Assembly (NCBI RefSeq): GCF_036850765.1
Contig: NC_089491.1
Span: 133,416,266 to 133,480,265, forward strand
Direction: 5' to 3'
Origin: Saccopteryx bilineata
Taxonomy: Eukaryota; Chordata; Mammalia; Chiroptera; Emballonuridae
DNA: 64,000 bases
The notes beneath the pieces are model-generated. The model was not told where the DNA came from. It did no database searches and was given only the letters and a program-made list of their open reading frames with translations. Shown here piece by piece: positions 45,656 to 57,101 of the stretch. A program made the position numbers and the translations under genes. How positions within the stretch are numbered: position 1 is the stretch's first letter; every line of letters starts with the position of its first letter.

Positions 45656-46261
45656 TATGTGCAGCTCCGTTTGCCTTTAGACTTACAGGCTCCATTCATT
45701 TCCAGTTACTTAGGTCAGCAACGCACCCCCCCTCATTCCTTTCAATGAAGTTGTGTCATATATTTCTAATACAGTTAGATTCTCTTATCACAGTTTGTAT
45801 TTTTTTCCTGGGATTCCCTGACTTCCTAAATGATTTTTTTTTTTAAAGCATACATTATTTCACTCTTCGTGCTCTAGAGTTCTATGGGGCTTGACAAATG
45901 TATACTATCATGTATCCACCATTACAGTATCATACAGAATAGTTTGTCCTTCCTAAAAATCGTGTGTCTCACCTATTTATCTTTTCCTTCTCTCCCCAAG
46001 TCCTTGGCAACCACTGATTTTTAAAATGTTTTTCAAGAACATCATATAATTGGAACCATGCAGTATGTAGTTTTTTCAGACTGGTTTCTACCACTTAGCA
46101 ATACACCATTTAAGGTTCCTCCATATTTTTTTGTGGATTGATAACATTTCTTTTTATTGCTGAATAATGTTCCATTGTATAGATGTACCACAGTTTGTTT
46201 ATCTGCATATTGAAGGACATTTTGGGCACGTCTAGGTTTTCATGTTTAAGAATAAAGTTGC

Positions 46262-46440
46262 TGGCCCTGGCCTGGTAGCTCAGTTGGTTAGAGTTGTCCC
46301 CATACACCAAGGTTGCAGGTTTGATCCCCAGTCAACGCACGTACAAGAAATAATCAATAAATGCATAAATAAGTGGAAGAACAGATTGATTTTTTTTCTC
46401 TCTCTTTTCCTCTCTCTAAAATCAATTTTTACAAAATAAT
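46262..46440 (+). mobile_element. SINE family D with TSD
   Basis: Head GGCCCTGGCCTGGTAGCTCA; AATAAAGTTG lies on both sides. Confidence 0.85.
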
Positions 46441-46446
46441 AAAGTT

Positions 46447-46738
46447 GTCCTGACTGGTGGAGGCACAGTGGATAGAGTGTCAATCTGAGATGCTGAGGTC
46501 TCAGTTCAAAACCCTGAGGTTGCCAGCTTGAGTATGGGATCATGGACATGATCCCAAGGTTGCTGGCTTGAGCAAGGGGTCACTGGCTTTGCTGAAGCCT
46601 CCCCCACCCCCTGTCAGGGCATGTATGAAAAGCAATCAATGAACAACTAAAGTGCCACAGTGCTATAACTATAAGTTGATGCCTCTCATCTCTCTCCTGT
46701 TCTGTCTGTCTCTCTTCTTGTGCACATACACACTAAAA
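46447..46738 (+). mobile_element. SINE family C
   Basis: Head GTCCTGACTGGTGGAGGCAC, AAAAGCAATCAATGAACAAC, CT-rich tail. AATAAAGTTGT follows again (third copy), so it inserted in the TSD of the D element. Confidence 0.85.
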
Positions 46739-47004
46739 TAAATAAAGTTGTTATAAATATTCTCATGCAGGTTTTTTGTGTGTATATGTGGACATAAGTT
46801 TTCAAATTAGTTGGGTAACTACCTAGGAGCATGATTACTGAATCATCTAAGAATACATTTGTAAGTAACTTTGTAAAAAAAACTGTCAAACTGTCTTCCC
46901 AAGTAGCTGTACCATTTCTTAATCCCACCAGTAATAAGCAAGAGTTCATGTTGCTCGATTTCCTTGTCAATATTTGGTATTTTCAAGTTTTTGAATTGTA
47001 GCTT

Positions 47005-47335
47005 TTTTTTTTTTTTTTTTACAGCGACAGAGAGAGAGTCAGAGAGAGGAATAGACAGACAGGAACAGAGAGATGAGAAGCATCAATCATTAGTTTTTCG
47101 TTGAGCATTGTGACACCTTAGTTGTTCATTGATTGCTTTTTCATATGTGCCTTGCTCGCAGGCCTTCAGAAGACTGAGTAACCCCTTGCTTGAGACAGTG
47201 ACCATGGGTTCAAACTGGTGAGCTTTTGCTCAAACCAGATGAGCCTGCTCTCAAGCTGGTGACTTCAGGGTCTCGAACCTGGGTCCTCAGCATCCCAATC
47301 CGACGCTTTATCCACTGTGCCACTGCCTGGTCAGG
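47005..47335 (-). mobile_element. SINE family C
   Basis: Reverse copy; TTGAATTG and CTGAATTG flank it. Confidence 0.85.
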
Positions 47336-47717
47336 CTGAATTGCAGCTCTTTTAATAAGTGTGTAACAATACCTCATTGTTGTAATTTGCAATTCTCTAA
47401 TGACAGATGATATTGAGTATCTTTTCATATGCTTACTTGCCATCTATATATTTTATTTCTTACATTTATTTTTTTAATAAAAATTGTACATACATGCTAC
47501 TTTGAAAAGAGTATTATTTCAGGGAATGGTTGCCTTACATTCATTTTTTGAATAGTTTTTCAGGATGTAAAAATTTTGTTTAGCAGTAAATTCTTTCAGC
47601 ACTTCAAATATATCATCTCACTGCTTCCTGGCCTCTACTGTTTCTGATAAAGAGTGAACTATGGTTCCCTGCTGTACTTGATGAATCACTTTTGATTATG
47701 ATAAGTCATTTCACTTT

Positions 47718-48081
47718 TTTTTTGTATTTTTCTGAAGTGAAAGCAGGGAGGTAGAGAGACAGACTCCTGCATGCACCTGACCGGGATCCACCTGGCATGC
47801 CCACTAGGGAGCAATGCTCTGCCCATCTGGGGTGTTGCTCCATTGCAGCCTAAGCCATTCTAGTGCCTGAGGCAGAGGCCATGGAGCCATCCTCAGCGCT
47901 TGGGCCAACTTTGCTCCCATGGAGCCTTGGCTGTGGGAGGGAAAGAGAGAGATAAAGAGGAAGAAGAGCAGGGAGGCTGGAGAAGCAGGTGAGTGCTTCT
48001 CCTATGTGCCCTGGCCAGGAATCAAACTCAGGACTTCCACACACCAGGCTGATGCTCTACCACTGAGCCAACCAGCCAGGG
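47718..48081 (-). mobile_element. SINE family A with TSD
   Basis: Reverse copy; CATTTCAC lies on both sides. Confidence 0.9.
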
Positions 48082-48325
48082 CCCATTTCACATTTTACTT
48101 CAAAGATTCTCTGTCTGGCTTTCAATGGTTTGACTATAATATGCCTAGGTATAGATTATTTTGTGTTTTCCTACTTAGAAGTTGTTGAACTTCTTGAACA
48201 TATAGATTAATGTTTTACATTAAATTTGGGATGATCTGGCCACTATTTCTTTAAATATTTTTAATGTTCCTCTCTCCTCTTCTTCTGGGTCTTTCATTAG
48301 TTGTACATCAAAATGCTTAATGGAG

Positions 48326-48700
48326 GTCCTGGCCAGTTGGCTCAGTGGTAGGTGTTGGCCTGGTGTCTGGATGTCTTGGACTCGATTCCCGGCCAGGGTA
48401 CATAGGAGAAGTGCCCATCTGCTTCTCCACCCCACCCTTCTCGCTTCTCTCTTTCTCTATCTCTCTGTTCTCCTCTCTCCTGCAGCCATGGCTTGATTGG
48501 TGCAAGTTGACCCCAGACGCTGAGGATGGCTCCATGGCCTCCGCCTCAGGCTCTAAAAAATGGCTCCAGTTGCAAGGAAGCAAGGGCCCCAGATGGGCAG
48601 AGCATCTCCCCTAGTGGGCTTCTTGGGTGGATCCACGTCTGGGTGCATGCATGAGTCTGTCTCTGCCTCCCCTTTCTCTCATTAAAAAAAATAAAAAAAA
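48326..48700 (+). mobile_element. SINE family A2 with TSD and (AT)n tail
   Basis: Head GGTCCTGGCCAGTTGGCTCA. ATGCTTAATGG on both sides; the A tail has expanded into (AT)n at 48,700-48,738. Confidence 0.85.
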
Positions 48701-48833
48701 AATATATATATATAATATTGATATATATGATATATATATAATGCTTAATGGTGTTTCATAAGTCTCTGAGACTTTGTTCATTTTCTCTATTTTTTCTCCT
48801 CACTGTTCTTCAAATTAGACAATTTCTACTAAC

Positions 48834-49308
48834 CAGAGGCGGATTAAGGTCAGCTGAGGCCCCAGGAGCAGAAGAAAATATTGGGCCCCTTAAAAAGAGA
48901 GAGAGAGAGACTGGGAAAATAAGAATACATGTTAACTATATTTTTAAATAAATAAAAAATATTATGTATTATTAATGTTAAAATTGCACATATGAGCCAG
49001 ACCAGGCGGTGGCGCAGTGGACAGAGCATTGGACTGGGATGCTGAGGACCCAGGTACGAGACCCCGAGGTCTCCAGCTTGAGCGCGGGCTCATCTGGTTT
49101 GAGCAAAGCTCACCAACTTGGACCCAAGGTCGCTGGCTTGAGCAAGGGGTTACTTGGTCTGCTGAAGGCCCGCAATCAAGGCACATATGAGAAAGCAATC
49201 AATGAACAACTAAGGTGTTGCAACTGATGATTGATGCTTCTCATCTCTCTCCATTCCTGTCTGTCCCTATCTATCCCTCTCTCTGACTCTCTCTCTCTCT
49301 CTGTAAAA

Positions 49309-49351
<43 letters not shown>

Positions 49352-49485
49352 ATGAAAAAATAATGCACATATGAAACCAAACTTGGTGTCATGAGAAAAA
49401 AGTATAAAGTTCGGGTTTTGTGGGTCCCTTCAGAAGTCGGGGCCCAGGACGTGCACCTGGTGTGCCTGCCTTAAATCTGCCTCTG
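48834..49485 (+). mobile_element. hAT MITE, CAGAGGCGGATTAAG type, with 8-bp TSD
   Basis: Starts CAGAGGCGGATTAAGG and ends CCTTAAATCTGCCTCTG, good inverted termini. CTACTAAC (48,826-48,833) and CTACTAAG (49,486-49,493) are the TSD. Contains a family C SINE. Confidence 0.85.
48997..49370 (+). mobile_element. SINE family C nested in the hAT MITE
   Basis: Head GCCAGACCAGGCGGTGGCGC, tail (AAAT)n of about 12 units (49,305-49,353). TGCACATATGA is duplicated at both junctions. Confidence 0.9.
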
Positions 49486-49785
49486 CTACTAAGCTAGCAT
49501 CAAGTTTGCTTGTTACTGTCTTCTATTAGTTCAAATCTACTGTTGAGCCATTTTGGCTAATTTTTCATTTTAGTTATTATACTATTCAGCTTCATTTCTT
49601 TCCACTTGGTTTTTTTAATTTCCATCTCTTTATTGATATGCTGTATTTAATAATTATAAGCATACTTGTTCCCTTCAGCTATCTGTAAAGGATATGATAA
49701 CTTTCTTAGGCTTAAACATAGATAGAATACAACAAAAAAGATAAAAAGTAATCTCTTCATTTTGTGTTTTATGTTTTTGGGGTTT

Positions 49786-49974
49786 TTCAAATTCATTTTT
49801 AGAGAGGAGAGAGAGAGAGACAGAGAGGGAGAGAGAGACAGAGAGAGAGAAGGGGGGAGGAGCTGGAAGCATCAGTTCCCATATGTGCCTTGACCAGGCA
49901 AGCCCAGGGTTTTGAACCGGCAATCTCAGCATTTCCAGGTCAATGCTTTATCCACTGTGCCACCACAGGTCAGG
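49786..49974 (-). mobile_element. SINE family B with TSD
   Basis: Reverse copy ending CACCACAGGTCAGGC; TATGTTTTTG flanks it. Confidence 0.9.
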
Positions 49975-50007
49975 CCTATGTTTTTGTTTTTTTTCTAGCA
50001 TCTAGAG

Positions 50008-50327
50008 CAGGGGTCAGGAAACTTTTTGGCTGAGAGAGCCTATGAACGCCACATATTTTAAAATGTAATTCCGTGAAAGCCATACAACAACCCATGTACA
50101 TTATGCATTATTCAATAAAAATTTGGTGTTGTCCCAGAGGACAGCTGTGATTGGCTCCAGCCACCCGCAACCATGAACGTGAGCGGTAGAAAATGAATGG
50201 ATTATAATACATGAGAATGTTTTATATTTTTAATGTTATTTTTTTTTATTAAAGATCTGTCTGCGAGCCAGATGCAGCCATCAAAAGAGCCACATCTGGC
50301 TCGTGAGCCATAGGTTCCCAACCCCTG
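50008..50327 (+). mobile_element. 320-bp hAT MITE with perfect 8-bp TSD
   Basis: Starts CAGGGGTCAGGAAACTTTTT and ends ATAGGTTCCCAACCCCTG; a subterminal GAGAGCC...GGCTC pair extends the inverted repeat. ATCTAGAG at 50,000-50,007 and 50,328-50,335 is an exact TSD. Confidence 0.92.
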
Positions 50328-50401
50328 ATCTAGAGGTACTCTCTGGAAATCTTGGGGGGAAAAAAACCAGTGATAAAGCTACCTACAACAGCCCATGCTT
50401 T

Positions 50402-50503
50402 TGATAGATAAAATGACTACTCAGCTGCCATCTCAAGAACAATGCAGGCCTGAGGAGGAAGAAGGACTGGCTTGCTTAGTAACCTAGCCCAAATCCTCCC
50501 TTG
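50402..50503 (+). repeat. LTR-like direct repeat, left copy
   Basis: About 85% similar by eye to 62,623-62,724: both start TGRTAGATAA, contain CTACTCAGCTGCCATCTC and AACAATGCAGGCC and end near CCCAAATSCYCCC. The position (before pol, after env) suggests the 5' edge of the ERV LTR. Both copies stop at about the same place, so the rest of the LTR is missing. Confidence 0.6.
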
Positions 50504-50587
50504 CAACCAGTTGAGTCAGGGTACAGATTTTGAGGAGCTGGGGTGTCACTCCAACCCATCTGACAGACATCCCTCTAACCAAGGCAG

Positions 50588-51317
50588 ATCAGAGTTGGTT
50601 CATTGATGGAAGCTCCTACTTATACAAGGGAGAATGCTGTGTGCTGGTTATTCTATTGTCTCCAGCACAAAAGTGACTGAAGCTTTCCTCCTCCCTACTG
50701 GGACCACCGCACAGAAGGCTGAGTTTATAGCCTTTACCAGGGCCCTCACCTTAGCAGCAGGGGAAAAGAAGTTAACATTTACAGATTCTAGATATGCTTT
50801 CCATATCCTCCATTCACATGCAGCTATCTGGTCTGAACACAGCTTCCTAACCACAAAAAACACTGTTATCATCAATGGAAAATTAATTGCCCAATGGTTT
50901 AGGGCAGCCCACCTCCCTCAGGCCATGGCTGTCATCCACTGCCGTGGTCACCAGGCTCCCAGCAACCCCACTGCAGCCAGCAATAACTTCATGGACAGGA
51001 CATCCAAGCAGGCCACCCTCGAGCTGCTCCAGGGCCAGTTCCTCTCCCTAGCCTCATTTTCCCCTTTCCATACCTCGGAAGAACAGGCAGAATATACTGC
51101 AAAGGGGCTCGCAAGACAGGGTCAGTGGTTCCTACAAGATGGCCGCTTTATTCTACGTGAGGCCCAGGCCACCACTGCTTTGCAGTCTCTACATAACTCG
51201 TTTAACTCGTTTCATGTTGGGTACAAATCGCTCCTTCAGCTATTAAGGCCTGTCCTCACCTGCCAACAGCTGTCAGACTGCCTGCTGGGCATAACTAAAG
51301 CCTGTAAAATTTGCTAA
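50588..51317 (+). pseudogene. ERV pol remnant: RNase H and integrase zinc region
   Basis: A 227-codon frame (50,634-51,317) shows the gamma-type RNase H pattern: AEFIAFTRAL with a candidate catalytic Glu (residue 30), TDSRYAF with the second-Asp motif (residues 50-56) and a VIHCRGHQ His-loop. The first catalytic block, WFIDGSS, lies just upstream at about 50,596-50,616 in another frame, so a frameshift separates it. The C-terminal CLLGITKACKIC resembles the zinc-binding region of integrase. The stop after KIC and the absent reverse transcriptase make it non-functional. Confidence 0.8.
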
Positions 51318-52340
51318 TCTGTCTCTCCTCAGGGCAATCCCAAACCTCTCCCCTTCCCCACCCATCAGGCTTGAGGACACATTCCTGGCCAGGTCGATTT
51401 CACCCACATGCCCTTTGACAAGAAGTTAGCTACTTATTAGTTTTTGTTGATACCTTCTCAAAATGGGTTGAGGCCATTCCAACAGCCTCAAAATGGGCAG
51501 ACATAGTCACTAAGGCACCCCCGAAACATATTATCCCCCAATTTAGTCTTCCTTACTCTATCCAGTCAGACAATGGACCTGCCTTTGTCAGCTGAATCTC
51601 TCAGAATCTCTCAGCAGGTCTCCCAAGCCTTAGGCATCAAATCGTTCTTAAACACTCCACACTGGCCTCAGTCTTCAGGAAAGGTAGAGAAGGCTAATCC
51701 ATCATTAAGTCTCAACTAACTGAACTGTCTCAAAAGACCAAGTCATCCTGGACTACCAATCTACCCATGGCCCTCATGCAAATGAGAGCCACTCCTAGGG
51801 CTCCTACCTTTTACAGCCTCTTTGAACCCATGTGCAGCTGTACCTTCCCACTAGAGCCACCCCCAACCCGCGACCCTGAACCATTAGGGGATTACCTTCC
51901 CTCTATACTCCTCACCTACAACCTCCTTCAGGAGGCTGCTGATCAGAGTATGCCATCCCCCACTCTCAATTCTACTTTTGCATAGGACTGTATTGCTGAC
52001 GCCCAGGTGTTCATCAGACAGCCAGGACCCAGAGACAAGCTACAACCCAAGTGGACAGGACTCATACAGTCATTCTCAGTACACCTATTGCTGTTCATGT
52101 TCAAGACCTACCCCACTGGATCCATCACACACAGGTCAAGGTAGTTCCTCATGAGAGCAAACTCTGGAAGTCTCAGGTAACTTCACCAACTTCCGTTCGA
52201 CTGACCTGAATACAAGAGGAAGATCCACCATAACTTGTCCAACCTCAAATGGTTAGCCAAGATGCGTTAAAACATTCTCTCTGGTTGTTGACCCTACTCA
52301 TCTTTTTCTTCCTTTATTTTTATCTCTGGTTGGCGAGATC
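51318..52340 (+). pseudogene. ERV integrase remnant
   Basis: Successive frames carry integrase-like text: GQVDFTHMPF near 51,390 (first catalytic Asp region), a QSDNGPAF block near 51,567 (second Asp region) and a C-terminal part at 51,767-52,250. At least several stops and frame changes intervene, including a short local duplication (TCTCAGAATCTCTCAG near 51,598). Decayed. Only the order of motifs is claimed. Confidence 0.7.
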
Positions 52341-52347
52341 CTGCATA

Positions 52348-52656
52348 CCATATTTCCCATGTATAAGAAACATCCATTTTTGAAAAATTTGGGGTCTAAA
52401 ATCTGGGTGCATCTTATACAGTGCTTGTCACATTTCAATGCCATAGATGGAACTGAAGACAGTGATTCATCATCAGACACAGATGAGGACAAGCTAAAAG
52501 ATGAGAGTTTTGACAGTAATGAGGAGCTATATGAATTTTATGATGAATAAAACTTGAGTTCAATAACTTTATGTAGTATATTTTTTTCAAATTTTGGGCC
52601 CCAAAATTAAGGTGCATCTTATATATGGGAACATCTTATACATGAGGAAATATGGG
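52348..52656 (+). mobile_element. pogo/Tc2-like MITE in the ERV
   Basis: Inverted termini (CCATATTTCCCATGTATAAG left; right end ATACATGAGGAAATATGGG) flanked by TA. Inside, a 63-codon frame at 52,359-52,550 includes NAIDGTEDSDSS and an acidic end, the same C-terminal transposase tail as at 14,748-14,897. So it is a deletion derivative of a relative of that element. Confidence 0.8.
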
Positions 52657-52839
52657 TATTCCCATGGGCCTAAATTTTTTTTTTTAAATAAATTTTTATT
52701 AATGGTAATGGGATGACATTAATAAATCAGGGTACATATATTCAAAGAAAACATGTCTAGGTTATTTTGTCATCAAATTATGTTGCAAACCCCTCACCCA
52801 AAGTCAGATTGTCCTCCATCACCCTCCATCTAGTTCTCT

Positions 52840-52915
52840 GTGCCCCTCCCCCTCCCCCTAACTCTCTCCCTCCCTCCCTCCCATGTCCTCCCTCCCCCCC
52901 CACCCTTGGTAACCA
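52840..52915 (-). other. G-rich tract in the L1 3' UTR
   Basis: On the L1 sense (minus) strand this is a polypurine run with at least four G3-G8 blocks (around GGTGGGGGGGGAGGGAGG and GGGAGGGAGGGAGGGAG), able in principle to form a G-quadruplex. G-rich 3' UTR tracts are a known L1 trait. Confidence 0.75.
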
Positions 52916-52948
52916 CCACACTCTTGTCCATGTCTCTTAGTCTCATTT

Positions 52949-55900
52949 TTATGTTCCACCAATGTATGGAATCATGTAGTTCTTGTTTTTTTCTGATTTA
53001 CTTATTTCACTCCTTATAATGTTATCAAGATCCCACCATTTTGCTGTAAATGATCTGATGTCATCATTTCTTATGGCTGAGTAGTATTCCATAGTGTATA
53101 TGTGCCACATCTTCTTTATCCAGTCTTCTATTGAAGGGCTTTTTGGTTGTTTCCATATCTTGGCCACTGTGAACAGTGCTGCAATGAACATGGGGCTACA
53201 TGTGTCTTCACGTATCAATGTTTCTGAGGTTTTGGGATATATACCCAGTAGAGGGATTGCTGGGTCATAAGGTAGTTCTATTTGCAGTTTTTTGAGGAAC
53301 CACCATACTTTCCTCCATAATGGTTGTACTACTTTACAGTCCCACCAACAGTGAATGAGGGTTCCTTTTTCTCCACAGCCTCTCCAACATTTGCTATTAC
53401 CCGTCTTGTTGATAATAGCTAATCTAACAGGAGTGAGGTGGTATCTCATTGTAGTTTTGATTTGCATTTCTCTAATAACTAATGAAGCTGAGCATCTTTT
53501 CATATATCTGTTGGCCATTTGTATCTCTTCCTGGGAGAAGTGTCTGTTCATGTCCTCTTCCCATTTTTTTATTGGATTGCTTGTTTGTTTGTTGTTGAGT
53601 TTTATGAGTTCTTTGTAAATTTTGGATATTAGGCCCTTATCTGAGCTGTCGTTTGAAAATATCAGTTCCCATATAGTTGGCTGTCTGTTTATTTTGATAT
53701 CAGTTTCTCTTGCTGAGCAAAAACTTTTAATTCTGATGTAGTCCCATTCATTTATCTTTGCCTTCACTTCTCTTGCCATTGGAGTCAAGTTCATAAAATG
53801 TTCTTTAAAACCCAGGTCCATGATTTTAGTACCTATGTCTTCTTCTATGTACTTTATTGTTTCAGGTCTTATATTTATGTCTTTGATCCATTTTGAATTA
53901 ATTTTAGTACACGGGGACAGGCTGTAGTCGAGTTTCATTCTTTTGCATGTGGCTTTCCAGTTTTCCCAACACCATTTGTTGAAGAGGCTTTCTTTTCTCC
54001 ATTGTGTGTTGTTGGCCCCTTTATCAAAGATTATTTGACCATATATATGTGGTTTCATTTCTGGGCTTTCTATTCTGTTCCATTGGTCTGAGTGTCTATT
54101 TTTTTGCCAATACCATGCTGTTTTGATTATCGTGGCCCTATAATATAGTTTAAAGTCAGGTATTGTAATGCCCCCAGCTTCATTCTTTTTCCTTAGGATT
54201 GTTTTGGCTATTCGGGGTTTTTTATAGTTCCATATAAATCTGATGATTTTTTGTTCCATTTCTTTAAAAAATCTCATAGGGATTTTGATGGGAATTGCAT
54301 TAAATTTGTATATTGCTTTGGGTAATATGGCCATTTTGATTATATTTATTCTTCCTATCCAAGAACAAGGAATATTTTTCCATCTCATTGTATCTTTTTC
54401 GATTTCCCTTAACAATGCTTTGTAATTTTCATTATATAGGTCCTTTACGTTCTTTGTTATGTTTATTCCTAGGTATTTTATTTTTTTTGTTGCAATCGTG
54501 AAGGGGATTATTTTTTTGAGTACGTTTTCTAATATTTCATTGTTGGCATATAGAAAGGCTATGGACTTTTGTATGTTAATTTTGTATCCTGCGACCTTAC
54601 TGTATTGGTTTATTGTTTCTAATAATCTTTTTGTGGAGTCCTTCGGGTTTTCGATGTATAGGATCATATCATCAGCAAAAAGTGATAGCTTTACTTCTTC
54701 TTTTCCGATATGGATGCCTTTTATTTCTTTGTCTTGTCTGATTGCTCTGGCCAGAACTTCTAGCACCACGTTGAATAAGAGTGGAGAGAGTGGACAACCC
54801 TGTCTTGTTCCTGATTTAAGGTAGAAAGTCCTCAGTTTTATGCCGTTTAATAGGATGTTGGCTGATGGTTTATCATATATGGCCTTTATCATGTTGAGAT
54901 ATTTTCCTTCTATACCCATTTTGTTGAGAGTCTTAAACATAAAATTGTGTTGTATTTTATCAAAAGCCTTTTCTGCATCTATTGATAAGATCATGTGGTT
55001 TTTGTTCTTTGTTTTGTTGATATGGTGTATTACGTTAACCGTTTTGCGTATGTTGAACCATCCTTGAGATTCTGGGATGAATCCCACTTGATCATGATGT
55101 ATTATTTTTTTAATATGTTGTTGTATTCGGTTTGCCAGTATTTTGTTTAGTATTTTAGCATCTGTATTCATTAGAGATATTGGTCTGTAGTTTTCTTTCT
55201 TTGTGTCATCCTTGCCAGGTTTTGGTATGAGGGTTATGTTGGCCTCATAAAATGTGTTTGGAAGTATTGCTTCTTCTTCAATTTTTTGGAAGACTTTGAG
55301 TAGAATAGGAACCAAGTCTTCTTTGAATGTTTGATAGAATTCACTAGTATAACCGTCTGGGCCTGGACTTTTATTTTTGGGGAGATTTTTAATAGTTTTT
55401 TCTATTTCCTCCCTGCTGATTGGTCTGTTTAGGCTTTCTGCTTCTTCATGACTCAGTCTAGGAAGGTTGTATTGTTCTAGGAATTTATCCATTTCTTCTA
55501 GATTGTTGTATTTGGTGGCATATAATTTTTCATAGTATTCTACAATAATTCTTTGTATATCTATGATGTCTGTGGTGATCTCTCCTCTTTCATTTTGGAT
55601 TTTATTTATTTGAGTCCTGTGTCTTTTTTCCTTGGTGAGTCTTGCCAAGGGTTTGTCGATTTTGTTGATCTTTTCAAAGAACCAGCTCCTTGTTTTATTG
55701 ATTTTTTCTATAGTTTTTCTGTTCTCTATTTCATTTATTTCTGCTCTGATTTTTATTATCTCCTTTCTTCGGCTGGTTTTGGGTTGTCTTTGTTCTTCTT
55801 TTTCTAGTTCCTTAAGGTGTGAAGTTAAGTGGTTTACTTCGGCTCTCTCTTGTTTGTTCATATAGGCCTGAAGTGATATGAACTTTCCTCTTATTACTGC

Positions 55901-56776
55901 TTTTGCTGCATCCCAGAGATTCTGATATGTCGTATTTTCATTTTCATTTGTCTGTATATATCTTTTGATTTCTGCGCTTATTTCTTCTTTGACCCATTCA
56001 TTTTTTAGAAGTATGTTGTTTAGTTTCCACATTTTTGTGGGTTTTTCCCCCTCTTTTTTGCAGTTGAATTCTAGTTTCAAGGCTTTATGATCAGAAAATA
56101 TGCTTGGTACAATTTCAATTTTTCTAAATTTGCTGATATTGTCTTTGTGGCCCAACATATGGTCAATTCTTGAGAATGTTCCATGTACACTAGAGAAAAA
56201 TGTATACTCTGTCGCTTTGGGATGAAGTGTCCTGTAGATGTCTATCATATCCAGGTGTTCTAGTATTTCGTTTAAGGCCACTATATCTTTATTGATTCTC
56301 TGTTTGGATGACCGATCTAGAGCCGTCAGCGGTGTATTGAGGTCTCCAAGTATGATTGTATTTTTGTTAGTTTTTGTTTTAAGGTCAATAAGTAGCTGTC
56401 TTATATATTTTGGTGCTCCTTGATTTGGTGCATATATATTAAGGATTGTTATGTCTTCTTGATTCAACTTCCCCTTAATCATTATGAAATGACCATTTTT
56501 GTCTCTGAGTACTTTTTCTGTCTTGTAGTCAGCATTATTAGATATGAGTATTGCTACGCCTGCTTTTTTTTGGGTGTTGTTTGCTTGGAGTATTGTTTTC
56601 CAGCCTTTCACTTTGAATTTGTTTTTATCCTTGTTGCTTAGATGTGTTTCTTGTAGGCAGCATATAGTTGGATTTTCTTTTTTAATCCATTCTGCTACTC
56701 TGTGTCTTTTTATTGGTAAGTTTAATCCATTTACATTTAGTGTAATTATTGACACTTGTGGGTTCCCTACTGCCAT
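52949..56776 (-). CDS. L1 ORF2: endonuclease / reverse transcriptase
   Basis: Uninterrupted 1,275 codons, the usual mammalian L1 ORF2 length, starting [19 protein letters not shown]. An APE-type endonuclease covers about residues 1-240, with QETHL (Glu43), YAPN (115-118), GDLNTPL (Asp145, Asn147) and SDHKAL (His230). The reverse transcriptase spans about 480-800, with SIDAEKAFD (598-606), a [14 protein letters not shown] block (656-669) and the FADD active site (700-703). The C-terminal zinc-knuckle-like CWRGC...HCWWDC lies around 1,115-1,130, and [14 protein letters not shown] near the end. The protein nicks target DNA and copies its own RNA there. All residues I can check are present, so the enzyme could be functional; ORF1 of this copy is broken. 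Antisense to the host ERV and FAM186A. Confidence 0.95.
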   Translation of the reverse strand: MAVGNPQVSIITLNVNGLNLPIKRHRVAEWIKKENPTICCLQETHLSNKDKNKFKVKGWKTILQANNTQKKAGVAILISNNADYKTEKVLRDKNGHFIMIKGKLNQEDITILNIYAPNQGAPKYIRQLLIDLKTKTNKNTIILGDLNTPLTALDRSSKQRINKDIVALNEILEHLDMIDIYRTLHPKATEYTFFSSVHGTFSRIDHMLGHKDNISKFRKIEIVPSIFSDHKALKLEFNCKKEGEKPTKMWKLNNILLKNEWVKEEISAEIKRYIQTNENENTTYQNLWDAAKAVIRGKFISLQAYMNKQERAEVNHLTSHLKELEKEEQRQPKTSRRKEIIKIRAEINEIENRKTIEKINKTRSWFFEKINKIDKPLARLTKEKRHRTQINKIQNERGEITTDIIDIQRIIVEYYEKLYATKYNNLEEMDKFLEQYNLPRLSHEEAESLNRPISREEIEKTIKNLPKNKSPGPDGYTSEFYQTFKEDLVPILLKVFQKIEEEAILPNTFYEANITLIPKPGKDDTKKENYRPISLMNTDAKILNKILANRIQQHIKKIIHHDQVGFIPESQGWFNIRKTVNVIHHINKTKNKNHMILSIDAEKAFDKIQHNFMFKTLNKMGIEGKYLNMIKAIYDKPSANILLNGIKLRTFYLKSGTRQGCPLSPLLFNVVLEVLARAIRQDKEIKGIHIGKEEVKLSLFADDMILYIENPKDSTKRLLETINQYSKVAGYKINIQKSIAFLYANNEILENVLKKIIPFTIATKKIKYLGINITKNVKDLYNENYKALLREIEKDTMRWKNIPCSWIGRINIIKMAILPKAIYKFNAIPIKIPMRFFKEMEQKIIRFIWNYKKPRIAKTILRKKNEAGGITIPDFKLYYRATIIKTAWYWQKNRHSDQWNRIESPEMKPHIYGQIIFDKGANNTQWRKESLFNKWCWENWKATCKRMKLDYSLSPCTKINSKWIKDINIRPETIKYIEEDIGTKIMDLGFKEHFMNLTPMAREVKAKINEWDYIRIKSFCSARETDIKINRQPTIWELIFSNDSSDKGLISKIYKELIKLNNKQTSNPIKKWEEDMNRHFSQEEIQMANRYMKRCSASLVIREMQIKTTMRYHLTPVRLAIINKTGNSKCWRGCGEKGTLIHCWWDCKVVQPLWRKVWWFLKKLQIELPYDPAIPLLGIYPKTSETLIREDTCSPMFIAALFTVAKIWKQPKSPSIEDWIKKMWHIYTMEYYSAIRNDDIRSFTAKWWDLDNIIRSEISKSEKNKNYMIPYIGGT

Positions 56777-57101
56777 TTTATAAATTGCTTTCTGTTAGTT
56801 TTGTATCTAGTTTGATTCTTCTCTTTTGTTTTTCTATCATTTGTTTTTGTTTGTTTGTGTTCCATACTTCTTTCCTCTGTTGCTACCTTTTTTAAGTCAA
56901 GTGTTTTTGTGGTGTTTTTTTTAAGGGTGGTTACCATTAAGTAATGAAAAGGGTACCTACCATATTCATTGTAGTACCCTATCTTATAAGTATTTCTGCA
57001 CTTCATCATCCTTTGCTACTGTTAATCTCCATCCTCTCCCCCCTTTTTTTCCTTTGTTGTCACAGTTTAAGTTTGGTTTTATTGTGTTCTTGGTGGAGCT
57101 G
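56777..57101 (-). other. L1 inter-ORF spacer
   Basis: 325 nt between the ORF1 stop and the ORF2 start, with many stops in the sense frames. Longer than the few tens of bases in human L1. Confidence 0.7.

Larger units (their letters stand above)
45670..48320 (-). mobile_element. Old L1, antisense, interrupted by SINEs
   Basis: The L1 ORF2 C-terminal signature IYTMEHYSAIKRN is readable on the minus strand near 46,130-46,180. GTTATAAATATTCTCATGCA, and CTGGCTTTCAATGGTTTGAC near 48,115, are further antisense L1 text. Interrupted by five SINEs listed separately. Confidence 0.7.

Noticed and set aside
50634..51317. Possibility of a domesticated RNase H gene
   Set aside because: The first catalytic block is out of frame, no start or splice context stands out and the downstream integrase is decayed. 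Ordinary ERV remnant unless expression or selection shows otherwise.
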